Both the position numbers and the translations under genes were made by a program. DNA of 64,000 bases from Gilliamella sp. Pas-s25 (GTDB lineage Bacteria > Pseudomonadota > Gammaproteobacteria > Enterobacterales > Orbaceae): contig NZ_WTEV01000005.1 in the NCBI RefSeq assembly GCF_009795885.1, positions 37,197-101,196 of the forward strand, in the 5' to 3' direction. Shown piece after piece: positions 18,407 through 29,698 of the stretch; position 1 is the first letter of the stretch; each line of letters begins with the position of its first letter. The notes below the pieces were generated by a model that saw only the letters and a program-made list of their open reading frames with translations, made no database searches and was not told where the DNA came from.

Positions 18407-19081
18407 ATGTATTTTTCTCGAGTTACCCTAAAACTAGATCGCCTCCCTTATGTCATGCAGCAAAAGATGCAATATGCTGGTCAATATGCGATTCATCAAT
18501 GGTTATGGCAACTTTTTCCTAATCAAGAAAAACGGACATTTTTGTTTCGCGAAGAAGCAACAAGACAAAGTAGATACTACTATCTGTTATCTGAAGTTGC
18601 ACCGATAAAAGATCATCAATTATTTATTGTTGAAACAAAACCCTATGCACCACAATTAACCATCGGTATGAATTTAATGTTTTCACTGCGCGCTAATCCT
18701 ATTATTTTTAAAAATGGTAAACGCAGTGATGTGATGATGAATGCCAAATTTTTGGCAAAACAGCAAGGACTATCCTCGGCAATAGAGATAAACGGTTTAC
18801 AGAATCAAGCCGCATTAAATTGGTTAGTTAATCAAGGTGAAAAAAGAGGATTTTCACTTATGCAAAATACAGGGAAGCAACCTAAATGTAATATTATTGG
18901 TTATTATCAACATCGATTTAAAAAGAAAGTAGATGCTAAACCTATTACTTTTAGTAGTGTTGATTTTCAAGGCGTTTTAACGGTTACTCATCCTGAACTG
19001 TTTTTAGATACGCTCTATCAAGGAATTGGTAAAAGTAAAGGGTTTGGTTGTGGATTATTCTTGATTAAACGGCATCAATAG
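18407..19081 (+). CDS. casE: crRNA endonuclease CasE (Cse3/Cas6e)
   Basis: 224 residues. Cas6e cuts the long CRISPR transcript at the base of each repeat hairpin and stays bound to the 3' end of the crRNA. It starts MYFSRVTLKL; His30 in YAIHQWLWQLFPN corresponds to the catalytic His20 of the E. coli enzyme (YQLHQGLWHLFPN). FSLRANP matches the FRLRANP motif, and the glycine-rich loop GIGKSKGFGCGLF near the C-terminus binds RNA. AAGGAG overlaps the end of casD. Confidence 0.95.
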   Translation: MYFSRVTLKLDRLPYVMQQKMQYAGQYAIHQWLWQLFPNQEKRTFLFREEATRQSRYYYLLSEVAPIKDHQLFIVETKPYAPQLTIGMNLMFSLRANPIIFKNGKRSDVMMNAKFLAKQQGLSSAIEINGLQNQAALNWLVNQGEKRGFSLMQNTGKQPKCNIIGYYQHRFKKKVDAKPITFSSVDFQGVLTVTHPELFLDTLYQGIGKSKGFGCGLFLIKRHQ

Positions 19082-19091
19082 GGAACATAAC

Positions 19092-20305
<1,214 letters not shown>

Positions 20306-20389
20306 GTTAAAGTTCTTTAAAAATTTAAAAAATTTGGTGGAATTTATCAGTCGATATAATTATAAATAAAACAAATAGCTATGTTTAGA
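20306..20389 (+). promoter_or_regulatory. CRISPR leader
   Basis: 84 very AT-rich bases between cas2 and the first repeat. The leader should hold the array promoter and an IHF-like bend site for spacer integration. TTATCAGTCGATATAATTA (20345-20363) includes a TATAAT-like box, but no certain IHF consensus could be fixed by eye. Confidence 0.65.
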
Positions 20390-21641
20390 GTGTTCCCTGT
20401 ATACACAGGGATAAACCGATTGAGTTCTAATTGTTCTCTATTTTCAGACAGTGTTCCCTGTATACACAGGGATAAACCGCGTTACTTACAAATAAACAAC
20501 CCTGCCGTACAGTGTTCCCTGTATACACAGGGATAAACCGTTCTTCTTGTATATCTTCTATATTATTATTTACGTGTTCCCTGTATACACAGGGATAAAC
20601 CGATTACTATAAACAAAGCAATTTAAGATATGAAGTGTTCCCTGTATACACAGGGATAAACCGCAGGCGCAAAAAATCAATGAAGATGCGTTAAACGTGT
20701 TCCCTGTATACACAGGGATAAACCGCGGTTTGGGACCATGATTTAATGCGTCGATACGTGTTCCCTGTATACACAGGGATAAACCGGAGTTCAGAAATGG
20801 CTAATATACACATGCTTTTGTGTTCCCTGTATACACAGGGATAAACCGCAATACGTTAAAATCATTAGCATATTTAAAAAGTGTTCCCTGTATACACAGG
20901 GATAAACCGACAATGCCGAATATCAAAAAAGACGAGCATTTGTGTTCCCTGTATACACAGGGATAAACCGCAACAACAATCAGTTATTAATAATAAATCG
21001 CAGTGTTCCCTGTATACACAGGGATAAACCGGTCGTTAGTAGAGATATTTATGCAGACGATAAGTGTTCCCTGTATACACAGGGATAAACCGGCAAAGAA
21101 AACTGGTATGAATGCTACACATCAGTGTTCCCTGTATACACAGGGATAAACCGCTGATTGTTATCTGCATTGGAATATCACGCGTGTGTTCCCTGTATAC
21201 ACAGGGATAAACCCCGTTTTAAATAAAGTTGCAAATCAGGCGACGTGTGTTCCCTGTATACACAGGGATAAACCGGGCTGCAATTTTTGCAGGATTAGCC
21301 ATGCTAAGTGTTCCCTGTATACACAGGGATAAACCGTAAAACATCATCAGGATTAAATTCATTATTTAGTGTTCCCTGTATACACAGGGATAAACCGTAC
21401 GCACCCCTCAATCGGTTTAACTCCAGCCCGTGTTCCCTGTATACACAGGGATAAACCGCAGATGTAATATTTCAGCAAGGTGATATCAAAGTGTTCCCTG
21501 TATACACAGGGATAAACCGAAGATTATGCCAATATTTTCTTAAATGAATTTGTGTTCCCTGTATATACAGGGATAAACCGAATAAATATATTTAAAAATT
21601 CATTTAATGATAGTGTTCTTTGCATACACAAGGATAAACTA
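20390..21641 (+). CRISPR. Type I-E CRISPR array: 21 repeats, 20 spacers
   Basis: The 29-base repeat begins GTGTTCCCTGTATACACAGG and ends GATAAACCG. It is almost invariant: repeat 14 (21186-21214) ends in C instead of G, repeat 20 (21552-21580) has one C-to-T change, and the last repeat (21613-21641) is degenerate. Spacers are 32 bases, with three of 33 (20541, 20664, 20787). Decay at the far end and cas2 at the near end fix the leader side. The repeat folds as CCCTGT/ACAGGG with loop ATAC, the same stem length as in E. coli but with two base pairs changed on both sides. No spacer is repeated, and none matches other sequence in this window by eye. Confidence 0.98.
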
Positions 21642-22038
21642 ACATCTGTATAATTAATTAGGCTATTAAATATATATTTTATTTATCTACCCATCTATCT
21701 ATCATATTTTTTCCTAGTATATATAAGTCTGTTTCACATAAAAAATAAATCAATCAATGGTTTTATTAGGTGATTTTATTAATTACTTCATTAAACATCT
21801 AAGATTTGGTAATGGCTGTATTAATTGTTGATTTAATAAAATCCTTATTATGAAAATAATAGTCTAACGGTATGGTTTTTATTGTGATGTGTGCTTTGGC
21901 ATTTATTGGAGATTTTTATTTATTGTAAAACAGGAAGGAAATATTAATAATAGCAGGCTAAAACAATGGGCAAAAATAGCGTACAATAGCGCGGTATTTA
22001 ACACAGGCGTATCATAAATAGGTTAGGAATTTTATAGT
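21642..22038. other. 397-base gap between CRISPR array and tmk
   Basis: AT-rich, no gene seen. The mltG (yceG) and pabC genes that precede tmk in E. coli are absent. A TACAAT box near 21980 may be the -10 of tmk, but its -35 is poor. A weak trace of the interspersed motif (TTGTAAAA, then CAGGAA) appears at 21922-21936. Confidence 0.5.
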
Positions 22039-22680
22039 ATGACAGGCAAATTTATTGTCATCGAAGGGCTGGAAGGGGCGGGTAAAACAACGGCTATTAA
22101 TACCGTTGCTCGCATTTTGAATCAACATAATATTGGCGATTTGCAATTTACACGTGAGCCAGGTGGAACGCCGATTGCTGAAGCATTACGTAATATTATT
22201 AAAAATGGTTTAGATAACGAGCCTTTGACAGATAAAGCCGAATTATTAATGTTATATGCTGCACGCATTCAGTTGATTGATAATGTGATTAAACCTGCAC
22301 TTAAAGCAGGTAAATGGGTGATTGGTGATCGCCATGACTTATCCACGCAAGCTTATCAAGGTGGTGGGCGACAGTTAGATAAAGTCTTTATGACGACATT
22401 AAAAGAGCAAGTATTAGGTCATTTTAAACCTGATCTTACCTTATATTTGGATATCGATCCTGAAATTGGTTTAATGCGAGCAAGATCTCGAGGTGAACTT
22501 GATCGCATTGAGCAACAATCATTACCATTTTTTAAACGAATTCGTCAACGCTATTTAGAACTTGCCAAGCAAGATAAAACAATTATTACTGTTGATGCCG
22601 GAAAACCAATCGACAATGTGACTAAGCAAATTGAACAAATTTTAACAACATGGTTAACAAAACAGGATAATATTGCATGA
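22039..22680 (+). CDS. tmk: Thymidylate kinase
   Basis: 213 residues. It phosphorylates dTMP to dTDP for DNA synthesis. P-loop GLEGAGKTT (residues 10-18), the [15 protein letters not shown] dTMP-binding block, the [15 protein letters not shown] motif and the LID region [14 protein letters not shown] are all present, and it is full length. Its stop overlaps the holB start (ATGA), the usual tmk-holB arrangement. Confidence 0.97.
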   Translation: MTGKFIVIEGLEGAGKTTAINTVARILNQHNIGDLQFTREPGGTPIAEALRNIIKNGLDNEPLTDKAELLMLYAARIQLIDNVIKPALKAGKWVIGDRHDLSTQAYQGGGRQLDKVFMTTLKEQVLGHFKPDLTLYLDIDPEIGLMRARSRGELDRIEQQSLPFFKRIRQRYLELAKQDKTIITVDAGKPIDNVTKQIEQILTTWLTKQDNIA

Positions 22681-23672
22681 TCTTAAATGACTATCCTTGG
22701 CTTTCCTTACCTTATCAGCAATTAGCTACTGGCATTATGCATAAACGGGCTCATCATGCTTTATTAATTAATTATGTTCAAGGCAGTGGTGAAGATGAGT
22801 TTGTTTCAACGCTTGTAAACCGTTTATTATGTCAATCTTCACCTCAATTGGAACCGTGCTTAAAATGCCATAGTTGTCAACTGTTTTTGTCTCACCACCA
22901 TCCCGATTATTATGTAATAACCAATGAACAAGGAAAACAGTCAATAGGTATTGATCAAATACGTAATATATCAAGCAAGATTTACGAAAAATCCCAGCAA
23001 GGTGGCAATAAAGTCATTTGGATAAAACGGGCAGCTTTAATGACCGAAGCTGCTGCCAATGCATTACTAAAAACGTTAGAAGAACCGCCCGAAAACACCT
23101 ATTTTATTTTAAGTGATGAGCATAACAGCCAATTGTTACCAACGATCCATAGCCGTTGTTTTTCTTATTTTTTACCAGTTCCTAAATTAGAACAGTCTAT
23201 TGAATGGCTAAAAAGCGAACAAAATCAGCAATACAGCGATAATGAGCTTGCTTCGGCGTTATTATTGAGCGAAAATGCGCCACTAAAAGCGGCTGCATTA
23301 TTAGCACCAGAAAAGTGGCAACAACGAAAAGCATTTTGTGATCAGCTATTAGAGCTAGTACCACAAAATAATTATTGGCAGTTAGCGAAAACCTTTGATA
23401 ATGAAGACTTCATTGAACGAATTGTTTGGTTTTGTGCCTTGTTGAGCGATGCGCTGAAAGCGAAGCAAAAAGTCGGGCATTTTATTGTAAATCGTGATCA
23501 AGTTCCATTAATTCGGCTACTTGCGACTAAAAGTAATGAAAAGATTTCTGCGCTTTATCATCTATGGTTGCAAGCAAGAAATCAGTTGTTAACAATTACC
23601 GGATTGAATAAAGAACTTATTATTTATAATGTACTTGCTCAATCCGAATTAATTAGCGAAACAAAAAGCTAA
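22677..23672 (+). CDS. holB: DNA polymerase III subunit delta prime
   Basis: 331 residues. Delta prime is part of the clamp-loader complex that opens the beta clamp. The zinc module [21 protein letters not shown], the [20 protein letters not shown] block and the arginine-finger SRC motif (IHSRCFSY) are intact. As expected for delta prime there is no functional P-loop. It is translationally coupled to tmk by a four-base overlap. Confidence 0.96.
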   Translation: MILNDYPWLSLPYQQLATGIMHKRAHHALLINYVQGSGEDEFVSTLVNRLLCQSSPQLEPCLKCHSCQLFLSHHHPDYYVITNEQGKQSIGIDQIRNISSKIYEKSQQGGNKVIWIKRAALMTEAAANALLKTLEEPPENTYFILSDEHNSQLLPTIHSRCFSYFLPVPKLEQSIEWLKSEQNQQYSDNELASALLLSENAPLKAAALLAPEKWQQRKAFCDQLLELVPQNNYWQLAKTFDNEDFIERIVWFCALLSDALKAKQKVGHFIVNRDQVPLIRLLATKSNEKISALYHLWLQARNQLLTITGLNKELIIYNVLAQSELISETKS

Positions 23673-23690
23673 GTTTTTTTATAAAGGGTT

Positions 23691-23727
23691 TTGTAAAGAA
23701 GTTTCAGGAAACCATACGTTTAAGTAA
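23691..23727 (+). repeat. Interspersed intergenic motif, copy A
   Basis: TTGTAAAGAAGT, then TTCAGGAAA (23703-23711), three bases, then TACGTTTAAGTA (23715-23726). It sits just upstream of the MBOAT gene and is shared with copies at 2834, 29469, 29660 and 60261. Confidence 0.7.
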
Positions 23728-23739
23728 AAAAGGATCGTA

Positions 23740-25140
23740 GTGAGTTATTTATCTATTGAATTTAGTTTACTCTTTATCGCTTTCTTTGCCTTGTATTGGG
23801 GATGTTACCGATCGCCCAAAATACAAAATCTCTTGCTTTTAGTATCAAGTTATCTCATTGTTGGTAGTTATAGCTGGCAATTTGCACTTATCCTTTTTAT
23901 CTATACTTGTGCGATCTATTTATTTTCAGTGATGATTGCAGCATCGGATCGGCATGCAAAGCGATGGCTATTTTTGGGGTTATGTGTATCAATCCTTAAT
24001 CTTGCACTATTTAAATATTTTGATTTCTTTCGTTATGAGTTGCAAGATCTGCTTAACTTCTTCAATTTGCCTATTTTATTACCAGTTATAACCGTATTAA
24101 TACCTATCGGCATTTCCTTTTATACTTTCCATTCGGTAAGTTACTTAGTTTCGGTAAAAAAGAAAGAGCTATCTGTTGCTCAATTTTGGGATTTTGCCTT
24201 ATTTTTGTCTTTTTTCCCAAGTGTAATTGCAGGCCCAATTAACCGTGCGAAAGACTTTTTGCCGCAAATTAACATAACTCAGCCTCGTCAAATTTTACAG
24301 CCCATTCGCGCCTTTACGTTGCTTATCTTGGCTGTGATTAAGGTTTATTGTCTAGGTGGACTTATTAGTGAACACTGGGTTAATCCAATATTTGCTAATC
24401 CGTTAGAATTTAGTGTGATTGATTTGTTAGTGGGGCTTTATGCTTATGCAATGCAAATTTATTTAAATTTTTCGGGGTATACTGATTTAGTTACAGGTAT
24501 TGCTTTATTGTTAGGATTTCGCTTGCCAATTAACTTTAATTTTCCTTACTTAGCATTGAATTTAAAAGATTTTTGGGCTCGCTGGCATATTAGCTTATCA
24601 CATTGGATTCGCGACTATATTTATATTCCTCTTGGTGGAAATCGTCGAGGGTTTATTCGAACTCAGATTAATGTCATGTTAGCCATGTTACTATCAGGAT
24701 TATGGCATGGTGCTGGTATTAATTTTATTATTTGGGGGGCGTGTCATGGCATTGGTACAGTGGCACTTAATATCGGCGATCGTTATTTTGGACAAGGCTG
24801 GATAACAGCTCGTTCGCCACTAGTTGCACGATTATTAACATGGCATTATATTTGTTTTACATGGTTATTTTTTAATTGTGAAAGTTTGTCTGATGCAGTC
24901 GATTATTTGACTGCATTAATGCATAACTTTCTGATAGAACCGCACTATGCAGGGGCATTTTTGGTTATTTGTTTCATCTACATTGCCTATCCAATGTGTA
25001 AAAATTTTCCTGAGTGGTTTATTATACAGCTAACAAAAATACCGCATTGTTATTTACCGATGGTCTTTATTTTAATTTTGTGGCTAGTGATTTATATTGC
25101 ACCATCGGGTATGCCAAACTTTATTTATGCTAATTTTTAA
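23740..25140 (+). CDS. MBOAT family O-acyltransferase, probable peptidoglycan O-acetyltransferase PatA
   Basis: 466 residues, a polytopic membrane protein of the MBOAT/AlgI family. It probably carries acetyl groups from the cytoplasm across the inner membrane. The family histidine is His323 in LWHGAGINFIIWG; the upstream block FWARWHISLSHWIRDYIYIP with PLGGNRRG is typical of the AlgI/PatA branch. It starts at GTG 23740. The two following genes encode periplasmic SGNH proteins, which makes peptidoglycan O-acetylation (patA-patB-ape1 order, as in Neisseria) more likely than alginate acetylation, as no alginate genes are present. Confidence 0.85.
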   Translation: MSYLSIEFSLLFIAFFALYWGCYRSPKIQNLLLLVSSYLIVGSYSWQFALILFIYTCAIYLFSVMIAASDRHAKRWLFLGLCVSILNLALFKYFDFFRYELQDLLNFFNLPILLPVITVLIPIGISFYTFHSVSYLVSVKKKELSVAQFWDFALFLSFFPSVIAGPINRAKDFLPQINITQPRQILQPIRAFTLLILAVIKVYCLGGLISEHWVNPIFANPLEFSVIDLLVGLYAYAMQIYLNFSGYTDLVTGIALLLGFRLPINFNFPYLALNLKDFWARWHISLSHWIRDYIYIPLGGNRRGFIRTQINVMLAMLLSGLWHGAGINFIIWGACHGIGTVALNIGDRYFGQGWITARSPLVARLLTWHYICFTWLFFNCESLSDAVDYLTALMHNFLIEPHYAGAFLVICFIYIAYPMCKNFPEWFIIQLTKIPHCYLPMVFILILWLVIYIAPSGMPNFIYANF

Positions 25141-25152
25141 TAACGCTTAATT

Positions 25153-26448
25153 ATGATGATATATAAAAAATCGTGTTCAAAAAATAATAGAAAATCCAAA
25201 TCGAATTTGAAGCGGCAACGTCATAAATCGCTAAATAAAAATACGTTTAAAAAAGATCATCAAAAAACTAACAAAGTAAATACTTCGCTTATTCTTGCAA
25301 ATAAACCTTTGTCTGCTCGTTATATATTTTTGATATTGTTTGTTACCGCCATTGCATTAATAGCGATTTATTACAAATCAATATTGATTTATGGCGAGCA
25401 AGTGTATCATACTGATTTGTTTAATAGTGACACGTTAGCGATTGAAGAAACTTCAACACAAGAGCTTGAAGACAGCAAAAGTGACGAGCAAAAATATGCA
25501 TCAACACACACATCAATCCCGTTTATTCGGCCGTTTGATGCTGTGTTGCCTGTCACTGAAAATAAAACATCTAAATTAGCCGTCGCTGAGCTTGAAGATA
25601 TAAAACAAAATAAAAATACTGCAGAAGTAAAAAGCGATCAACAAGTCGATATTGAAAATAGCTTGATGGGCCCCGATTTAAAAACACATTCTGACACGAT
25701 CTATCACAATAAGCCCAAAACCGAGCTAGCATTACAAGATGAACTTATAAAAATACAAGGGGATATTGAACTACCTCATGAGCCGTTACCGATTGTATTA
25801 ACAAGTAATGATAAAGTGTTCTTTGCTGGTGATTCTTTAATGCAAGGCGTTGCACCATATGTTAAAAAAATGCTTTTTAAGCAATATAAAATAGAAAGCC
25901 TTGACTTAAGCAAACAGAGCACAGGACTTGCTTATCCAAGCGCTTTTGATTGGCCAAAAACAATTAATGATAATCTTATTGCCGATCCTTCAATTAAATT
26001 ACTTGTTGTTTTTCTTGGCGCTAATGATCCTTGGGATTTTCCAGTTAAAGGCTATGTCAAATATGCTAAATTCAAATCCGAACTCTGGGAAGAACATTAC
26101 CGTTTACGTATTGAATCTATTTTAAATAGTGCCATTGAGCATGATGTTCAAGTACTTTGGCTTGCAGCCCCTTGTATGCGAAAACCAAAATTAAACAATG
26201 GGATGGTTTACCTAAATAATTTGTATAAGTCGGAACTAGAAAAAGTTCAACAACATTTTTTAACAACAAATGAATTACTGGGTTGTACATACGAAAAATT
26301 TAGTAATTTTATAGCAACTGATAAAGCAAAAATTAAAGTAAGGGTTGATGATGGGGTCCATTTTACGTCAACTGGCCAAAAAATTTTGGCAAAGGCTATT
26401 ATGGAAAAAATAATTTATAAAGAATTAGAGGATACCCATAGTGATTAG
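25153..26448 (+). CDS. DUF459 SGNH-fold periplasmic protein, probable PatB-type O-acetyltransferase
   Basis: 431 residues. A highly basic N-terminus (residues 1-40) is followed by one membrane segment (about 56-76), a long charged linker (80-215) and a C-terminal SGNH domain. Catalytic blocks are FFAGDSLMQG (nucleophile Ser228), FLGANDPW (block III Asn) and VDDGVHFTSTGQK (Asp and His). DUF459 proteins paired with an MBOAT protein are thought to transfer acetyl groups to peptidoglycan in the periplasm. It begins 12 bases after the MBOAT gene and overlaps the next gene by eight bases. Confidence 0.8.
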   Translation: MMIYKKSCSKNNRKSKSNLKRQRHKSLNKNTFKKDHQKTNKVNTSLILANKPLSARYIFLILFVTAIALIAIYYKSILIYGEQVYHTDLFNSDTLAIEETSTQELEDSKSDEQKYASTHTSIPFIRPFDAVLPVTENKTSKLAVAELEDIKQNKNTAEVKSDQQVDIENSLMGPDLKTHSDTIYHNKPKTELALQDELIKIQGDIELPHEPLPIVLTSNDKVFFAGDSLMQGVAPYVKKMLFKQYKIESLDLSKQSTGLAYPSAFDWPKTINDNLIADPSIKLLVVFLGANDPWDFPVKGYVKYAKFKSELWEEHYRLRIESILNSAIEHDVQVLWLAAPCMRKPKLNNGMVYLNNLYKSELEKVQQHFLTTNELLGCTYEKFSNFIATDKAKIKVRVDDGVHFTSTGQKILAKAIMEKIIYKELEDTHSD

Positions 26449-27616
26449 ATTTTTAAAATATATTACAGCCGTAATTGCCATAGCGATTACGGTTGGATGC
26501 AGTGTGGCAGAAAGTAAAACGACCACGGTATCTACTATTATTGATTTTGGTGACCCTAACGCGAAACAATTCGCTACACGTTTAAAATCGTTAGCGGATA
26601 ACAAAAAAACAAATCAAGTTGTCAATATTACACAATTTGGTGATTCGCATTCGGCTGCCGATTTCTTTACTGGTGAATTTAGAACATTAATGCAACAAAA
26701 ATATGGTAATGCTGGTATTGGTTGGATAACGCCTGTCGCTATAAAAGGACAAAGTCATGCAGTTGTTACATGGAAATCTAAAAATTGGGATGTACTAAGT
26801 AGCCGAACGTTAAGTAATCTGGATTTTCCTATGGGTGGCTTTATTGCAAAACCCAGTAAGGATTCGGCTACTATTCAAATTGTTCCAAGAGGATCGAATA
26901 ATAAAGATTGGCAAATTAAATTAACTTTTAAGACACTTAAAAACAACTCAAGATCGCTAGCGCTTTATGATAAAAATGATAAAAAAATTAATTTAAGCTA
27001 TACGCCAACCCCAAATGTTTGGCAAACCGCATCAGTTGTGGCTAAAATGCCTTTAGTTATAAAAGGTCAAAAAGATGTGGAGCTAGGTGGTATTTGGTTA
27101 ACTCGCAATCAACAATCTGGCGTTATTGTTTCATCGATTGCAACTAACGGTGCTAAACAAACAATTTGGCAAAAGTGGGGAAAGGATTGGTTTAAAGAAC
27201 TTGCTATATCACAAAGTGATTTAGTTATTTTAGAATATGGAACAAATGAAAGTTTTGATGAAACATTAGATGCCAATCAATACCGAAAAAATTTAGTCAG
27301 TAATATCAGGCTGATTCGTAAAAATTTACCTAATGCTGCTATTTTAATCATGACGCCACCTGACACTATGGCAAATGAAAAAAATATGCCAAAGTCTTTT
27401 GCAAAAATAATGAATATTCAAAAACAAGTTGCCAAATCCGAAAAGACATTATTTTGGGATTGGCAAGTCGCGATGGGGGGTAAGTTTTCCATTAAACAGT
27501 GGCGACAAAGAGGATTGGCTCGGCCAGATTTAGTGCATCAAACTTTAAAAGGCTATAAAGAAAGTGCTCGCATTTTTTATGCTGATTTAAATGAATTTAT
27601 TAGGAAAAATAGCTAA
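26441..27616 (+). CDS. Ape1-like SGNH esterase, probable O-acetylpeptidoglycan esterase
   Basis: 391 residues with an N-terminal export signal (ITAVIAIAITVGCS, possibly a lipoprotein with Cys20). The SGNH blocks are split as in Neisseria Ape1: QFGDSHSAADFFTGEFR with nucleophile Ser69 comes first, then an inserted beta-rich domain (about 85-220, CBM35-like position), then EYGTNES and finally RPDLVH (Asp and His). Ape1 removes O-acetyl groups from muramic acid so that lytic enzymes can act. GTG start at 26441, inside the end of the preceding gene. The three genes would form one system for adding and removing acetyl groups. Confidence 0.78.
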   Translation: MIRFLKYITAVIAIAITVGCSVAESKTTTVSTIIDFGDPNAKQFATRLKSLADNKKTNQVVNITQFGDSHSAADFFTGEFRTLMQQKYGNAGIGWITPVAIKGQSHAVVTWKSKNWDVLSSRTLSNLDFPMGGFIAKPSKDSATIQIVPRGSNNKDWQIKLTFKTLKNNSRSLALYDKNDKKINLSYTPTPNVWQTASVVAKMPLVIKGQKDVELGGIWLTRNQQSGVIVSSIATNGAKQTIWQKWGKDWFKELAISQSDLVILEYGTNESFDETLDANQYRKNLVSNIRLIRKNLPNAAILIMTPPDTMANEKNMPKSFAKIMNIQKQVAKSEKTLFWDWQVAMGGKFSIKQWRQRGLARPDLVHQTLKGYKESARIFYADLNEFIRKNS

Positions 27617-27646
27617 CAAATTTTGATTAAAAGGAATAAATGAGTT

Positions 27647-28351
27647 ATGTCATCACCAATTATTGTTGCCGTTGATTTTGCGGATGTTAAATCAGCATGG
27701 AATTTTATTGATAAAGTTGATCCAAAAGATTGCCGTCTTAAAATCGGTAAAGAACTTTTTACGCATGCGGGGCCTGATTTTATTAAACAAATAATGCAAA
27801 AAGGTTTTGATGTTTTTTTAGATCTTAAATTTCATGACATTCCAAATACTGTCGCAAAAGCAGTTGCCGCAGCTGCTGACCTTGGTGTTTGGATGACAAA
27901 TGTTCATGCAAGCGGTGGTTCGCGAATGATGACGGCAGCTAAAGATGCGCTTTATTCATATGGTAAAGATGCACCAATTTTGATCGCTGTGACAGTACTA
28001 ACCAGTATGGAATCAACCGATCTGCAAGAAATCGGTATCAATGTATCGCCTTTAGAACAAGCGACAAGATTGGCAATACTTGCTAAAAACTGTGGGCTCG
28101 ACGGTGTGGTATGTTCAGCAAAAGAAGTACAAAGTTTTAGAACACGTTTAGGTGGTGATTTTAAATTGGTCACACCAGGTATAAGACCTGCAGGGACCAA
28201 TCCAGATGATCAACGTCGTATTATGACGCCTCAGCGAGCTCAGGCAGCCGGTTCTGATTATTTGGTGATTGGACGCCCAATTACGCAAGCACAAGATCCA
28301 GCTAACGCGTTACAAACAATTTTAGCAACACTTGAACCAAGTAAGAGTTAA
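27647..28351 (+). CDS. pyrF: Orotidine 5'-phosphate decarboxylase
   Basis: 234 residues. Final step of UMP synthesis. The catalytic Asp-Lys-Asp array lies in [18 protein letters not shown], with the N-terminal IIVAVDFAD strand and the phosphate-binding ends VTPGIRPAG and [11 protein letters not shown]. It is full length and starts ATG at 27647. yciH follows after seven bases, the order seen in E. coli. Confidence 0.97.
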   Translation: MSSPIIVAVDFADVKSAWNFIDKVDPKDCRLKIGKELFTHAGPDFIKQIMQKGFDVFLDLKFHDIPNTVAKAVAAAADLGVWMTNVHASGGSRMMTAAKDALYSYGKDAPILIAVTVLTSMESTDLQEIGINVSPLEQATRLAILAKNCGLDGVVCSAKEVQSFRTRLGGDFKLVTPGIRPAGTNPDDQRRIMTPQRAQAAGSDYLVIGRPITQAQDPANALQTILATLEPSKS

Positions 28352-28358
28352 TTACATT

Positions 28359-28679
28359 ATGTCTGGTAATCCACTTGTTTATTCAACCGATAAAGGACGA
28401 ATTAAACCTACTGAATCAGTTGTCTCGCGCCCTAAAGGTGATGGTATTATTCGAATACAACGGCAAACATCAGGTCGTAAGGGCAAAGGCGTATGCGTTA
28501 TTACGGGATTCGATATGGATGATGCCCAATTATCACAATTAGCCGCAGAATTAAAAAAACGCTGTGGATGTGGTGGTTCGCTTAAAGATGGCATTATTGA
28601 AATTCAAGGTGATAAACGCGATTTATTAAAGTCATTGCTAGAAGGTAAAGGATTTAAAGTAAAACTAGCTGGCGGATGA
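28359..28679 (+). CDS. yciH: YciH, SUI1/eIF1-like translation factor
   Basis: 106 residues from the ATG at 28359; an in-frame TTG at 28332 overlaps pyrF and is less likely. It is very similar to E. coli YciH: VRIQRQTSGRKGKGVCLITG-type core, LKKRCGCGGSLKDG and IEIQGDKRDLLKSLLEGKG. YciH is a bacterial homologue of eukaryotic initiation factor eIF1 and can influence start-site fidelity; its cellular role is minor or conditional. Confidence 0.95.
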   Translation: MSGNPLVYSTDKGRIKPTESVVSRPKGDGIIRIQRQTSGRKGKGVCVITGFDMDDAQLSQLAAELKKRCGCGGSLKDGIIEIQGDKRDLLKSLLEGKGFKVKLAGG

Positions 28680-28696
28680 TTTAGTTACATAAAAAC

Positions 28697-28726
28697 AGCG
28701 TCCATAATAAAATGGGCGCTATTTAT
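28697..28726 (+). terminator. Terminator after yciH
   Basis: AGCGTCCAT (28697-28705) pairs with ATGGGCGCT (28712-28720), with one G-T pair and a six-base loop; a weak T tract follows. tmaR converges from the other side. Confidence 0.5.
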
Positions 28727-28739
28727 AAAATAATCAATG

Positions 28740-29060
28740 TTAATTAGATCGATAGCTACGCATTTTTTTACTAATTTCGCGGCGCTCTTTAGATATTTCG
28801 GCATTTTTGATAATATAATCATCAACACGATCATCATAATCACTTTTCATATTAGCAATAATCGCTTGAAGCTCTTCGTAAGTCATATCTGGTTTAATAT
28901 ATTCACTTAAGTTTTCAAGTAAGAGTACGCGTTTTTGATTATCACGAATTTTTTTCTCATTGTCTGATATTTCACGCTTTAATTTATTTAAACGACGTGA
29001 TAGACGAATATATTCTAATACATCTTGAAATGATGATGCGCTTGCTTTTTCCTTGTCCAT
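28740..29060 (-). CDS. tmaR: TmaR (YeeX, DUF496), polar PTS regulator
   Basis: 106 residues, predicted coiled coil. It matches E. coli YeeX/TmaR closely: [29 protein letters not shown], the [20 protein letters not shown] run. TmaR binds phosphotransferase Enzyme I and holds it at the cell pole, so controlling sugar uptake. The ribosome site AAGGGG lies upstream on the minus strand. It is a single gene convergent with yciH. Confidence 0.93.
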   Translation of the reverse strand: MDKEKASASSFQDVLEYIRLSRRLNKLKREISDNEKKIRDNQKRVLLLENLSEYIKPDMTYEELQAIIANMKSDYDDRVDDYIIKNAEISKERREISKKMRSYRSN

Positions 29061-29468
29061 CTATAACCCCTTATCTCAAAAAATGGAAAATAAACTTTCA
29101 CCAATTATATACTAATAATTTTTGCAGGTCATATTAATTATATTTTAAACATAGATGATATGTAAAAATTGCTCGCGTTGCTGTAATTTGAGAAGCTACG
29201 GTAATAGATACACATAAACAAACAACGCCTTATCACAGGACAAGCGATATGTTACTTACGTCATAAAGAAAAAATCACCGTTCCTAATTTGGTGAAATGC
29301 TTTATGGTCAGTCGTCCGACTATTTATAATGTGCCAAAAAAGCCTGATTGAGGCTATTTATCCCTTTAACCAGTAAAAAAATTTTTATAAATCTGTCAAT
29401 TATGGTATTAAATGTCCACAAATAAATTAAGACAGTAAGTTAAATGTTCACTTTTTAGATTGTATTTC

Positions 29469-29507
29469 TTGTAAAAAATATTCAGGATTCTATACCGTTT
29501 CGCAATT
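29469..29507 (+). repeat. Interspersed intergenic motif, copy D (divergent)
   Basis: TTGTAAAAAATA, TTCAGGATT (29481-29489), CTA, then TACCGTTTCGCAA. Relative to copies A to C there is one inserted C and a changed end. It lies in the first unit of the tandem duplication. Confidence 0.55.
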
Positions 29508-29659
29508 AATTAAGGGGTCATGGTAGTTATTATTAAATTGAGTGATAACCAGCATATCAGCCAAACATTCACGAAACCATTTACCCTCAAACGAATGGAC
29601 GAGCAGAAAGCGATAGGTAATTGAGTGAAAATATGATGTTCACTTTTCAGGTTATGTTT

Positions 29660-29698
29660 TTGTAAAAAATATTCAGGATTCTATACCGTTTCGCAATT
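29660..29698 (+). repeat. Interspersed intergenic motif, copy E (divergent)
   Basis: The same variant as at 29469, in the second unit of the duplication (TTCAGGATT at 29672-29680). It therefore arose by the local duplication and not by a separate insertion. Confidence 0.55.

Noticed and set aside
20390..21641. Self-targeting spacers
   Set aside because: By eye no spacer matched other sequence in the window on either strand; the rest of the genome could not be checked.
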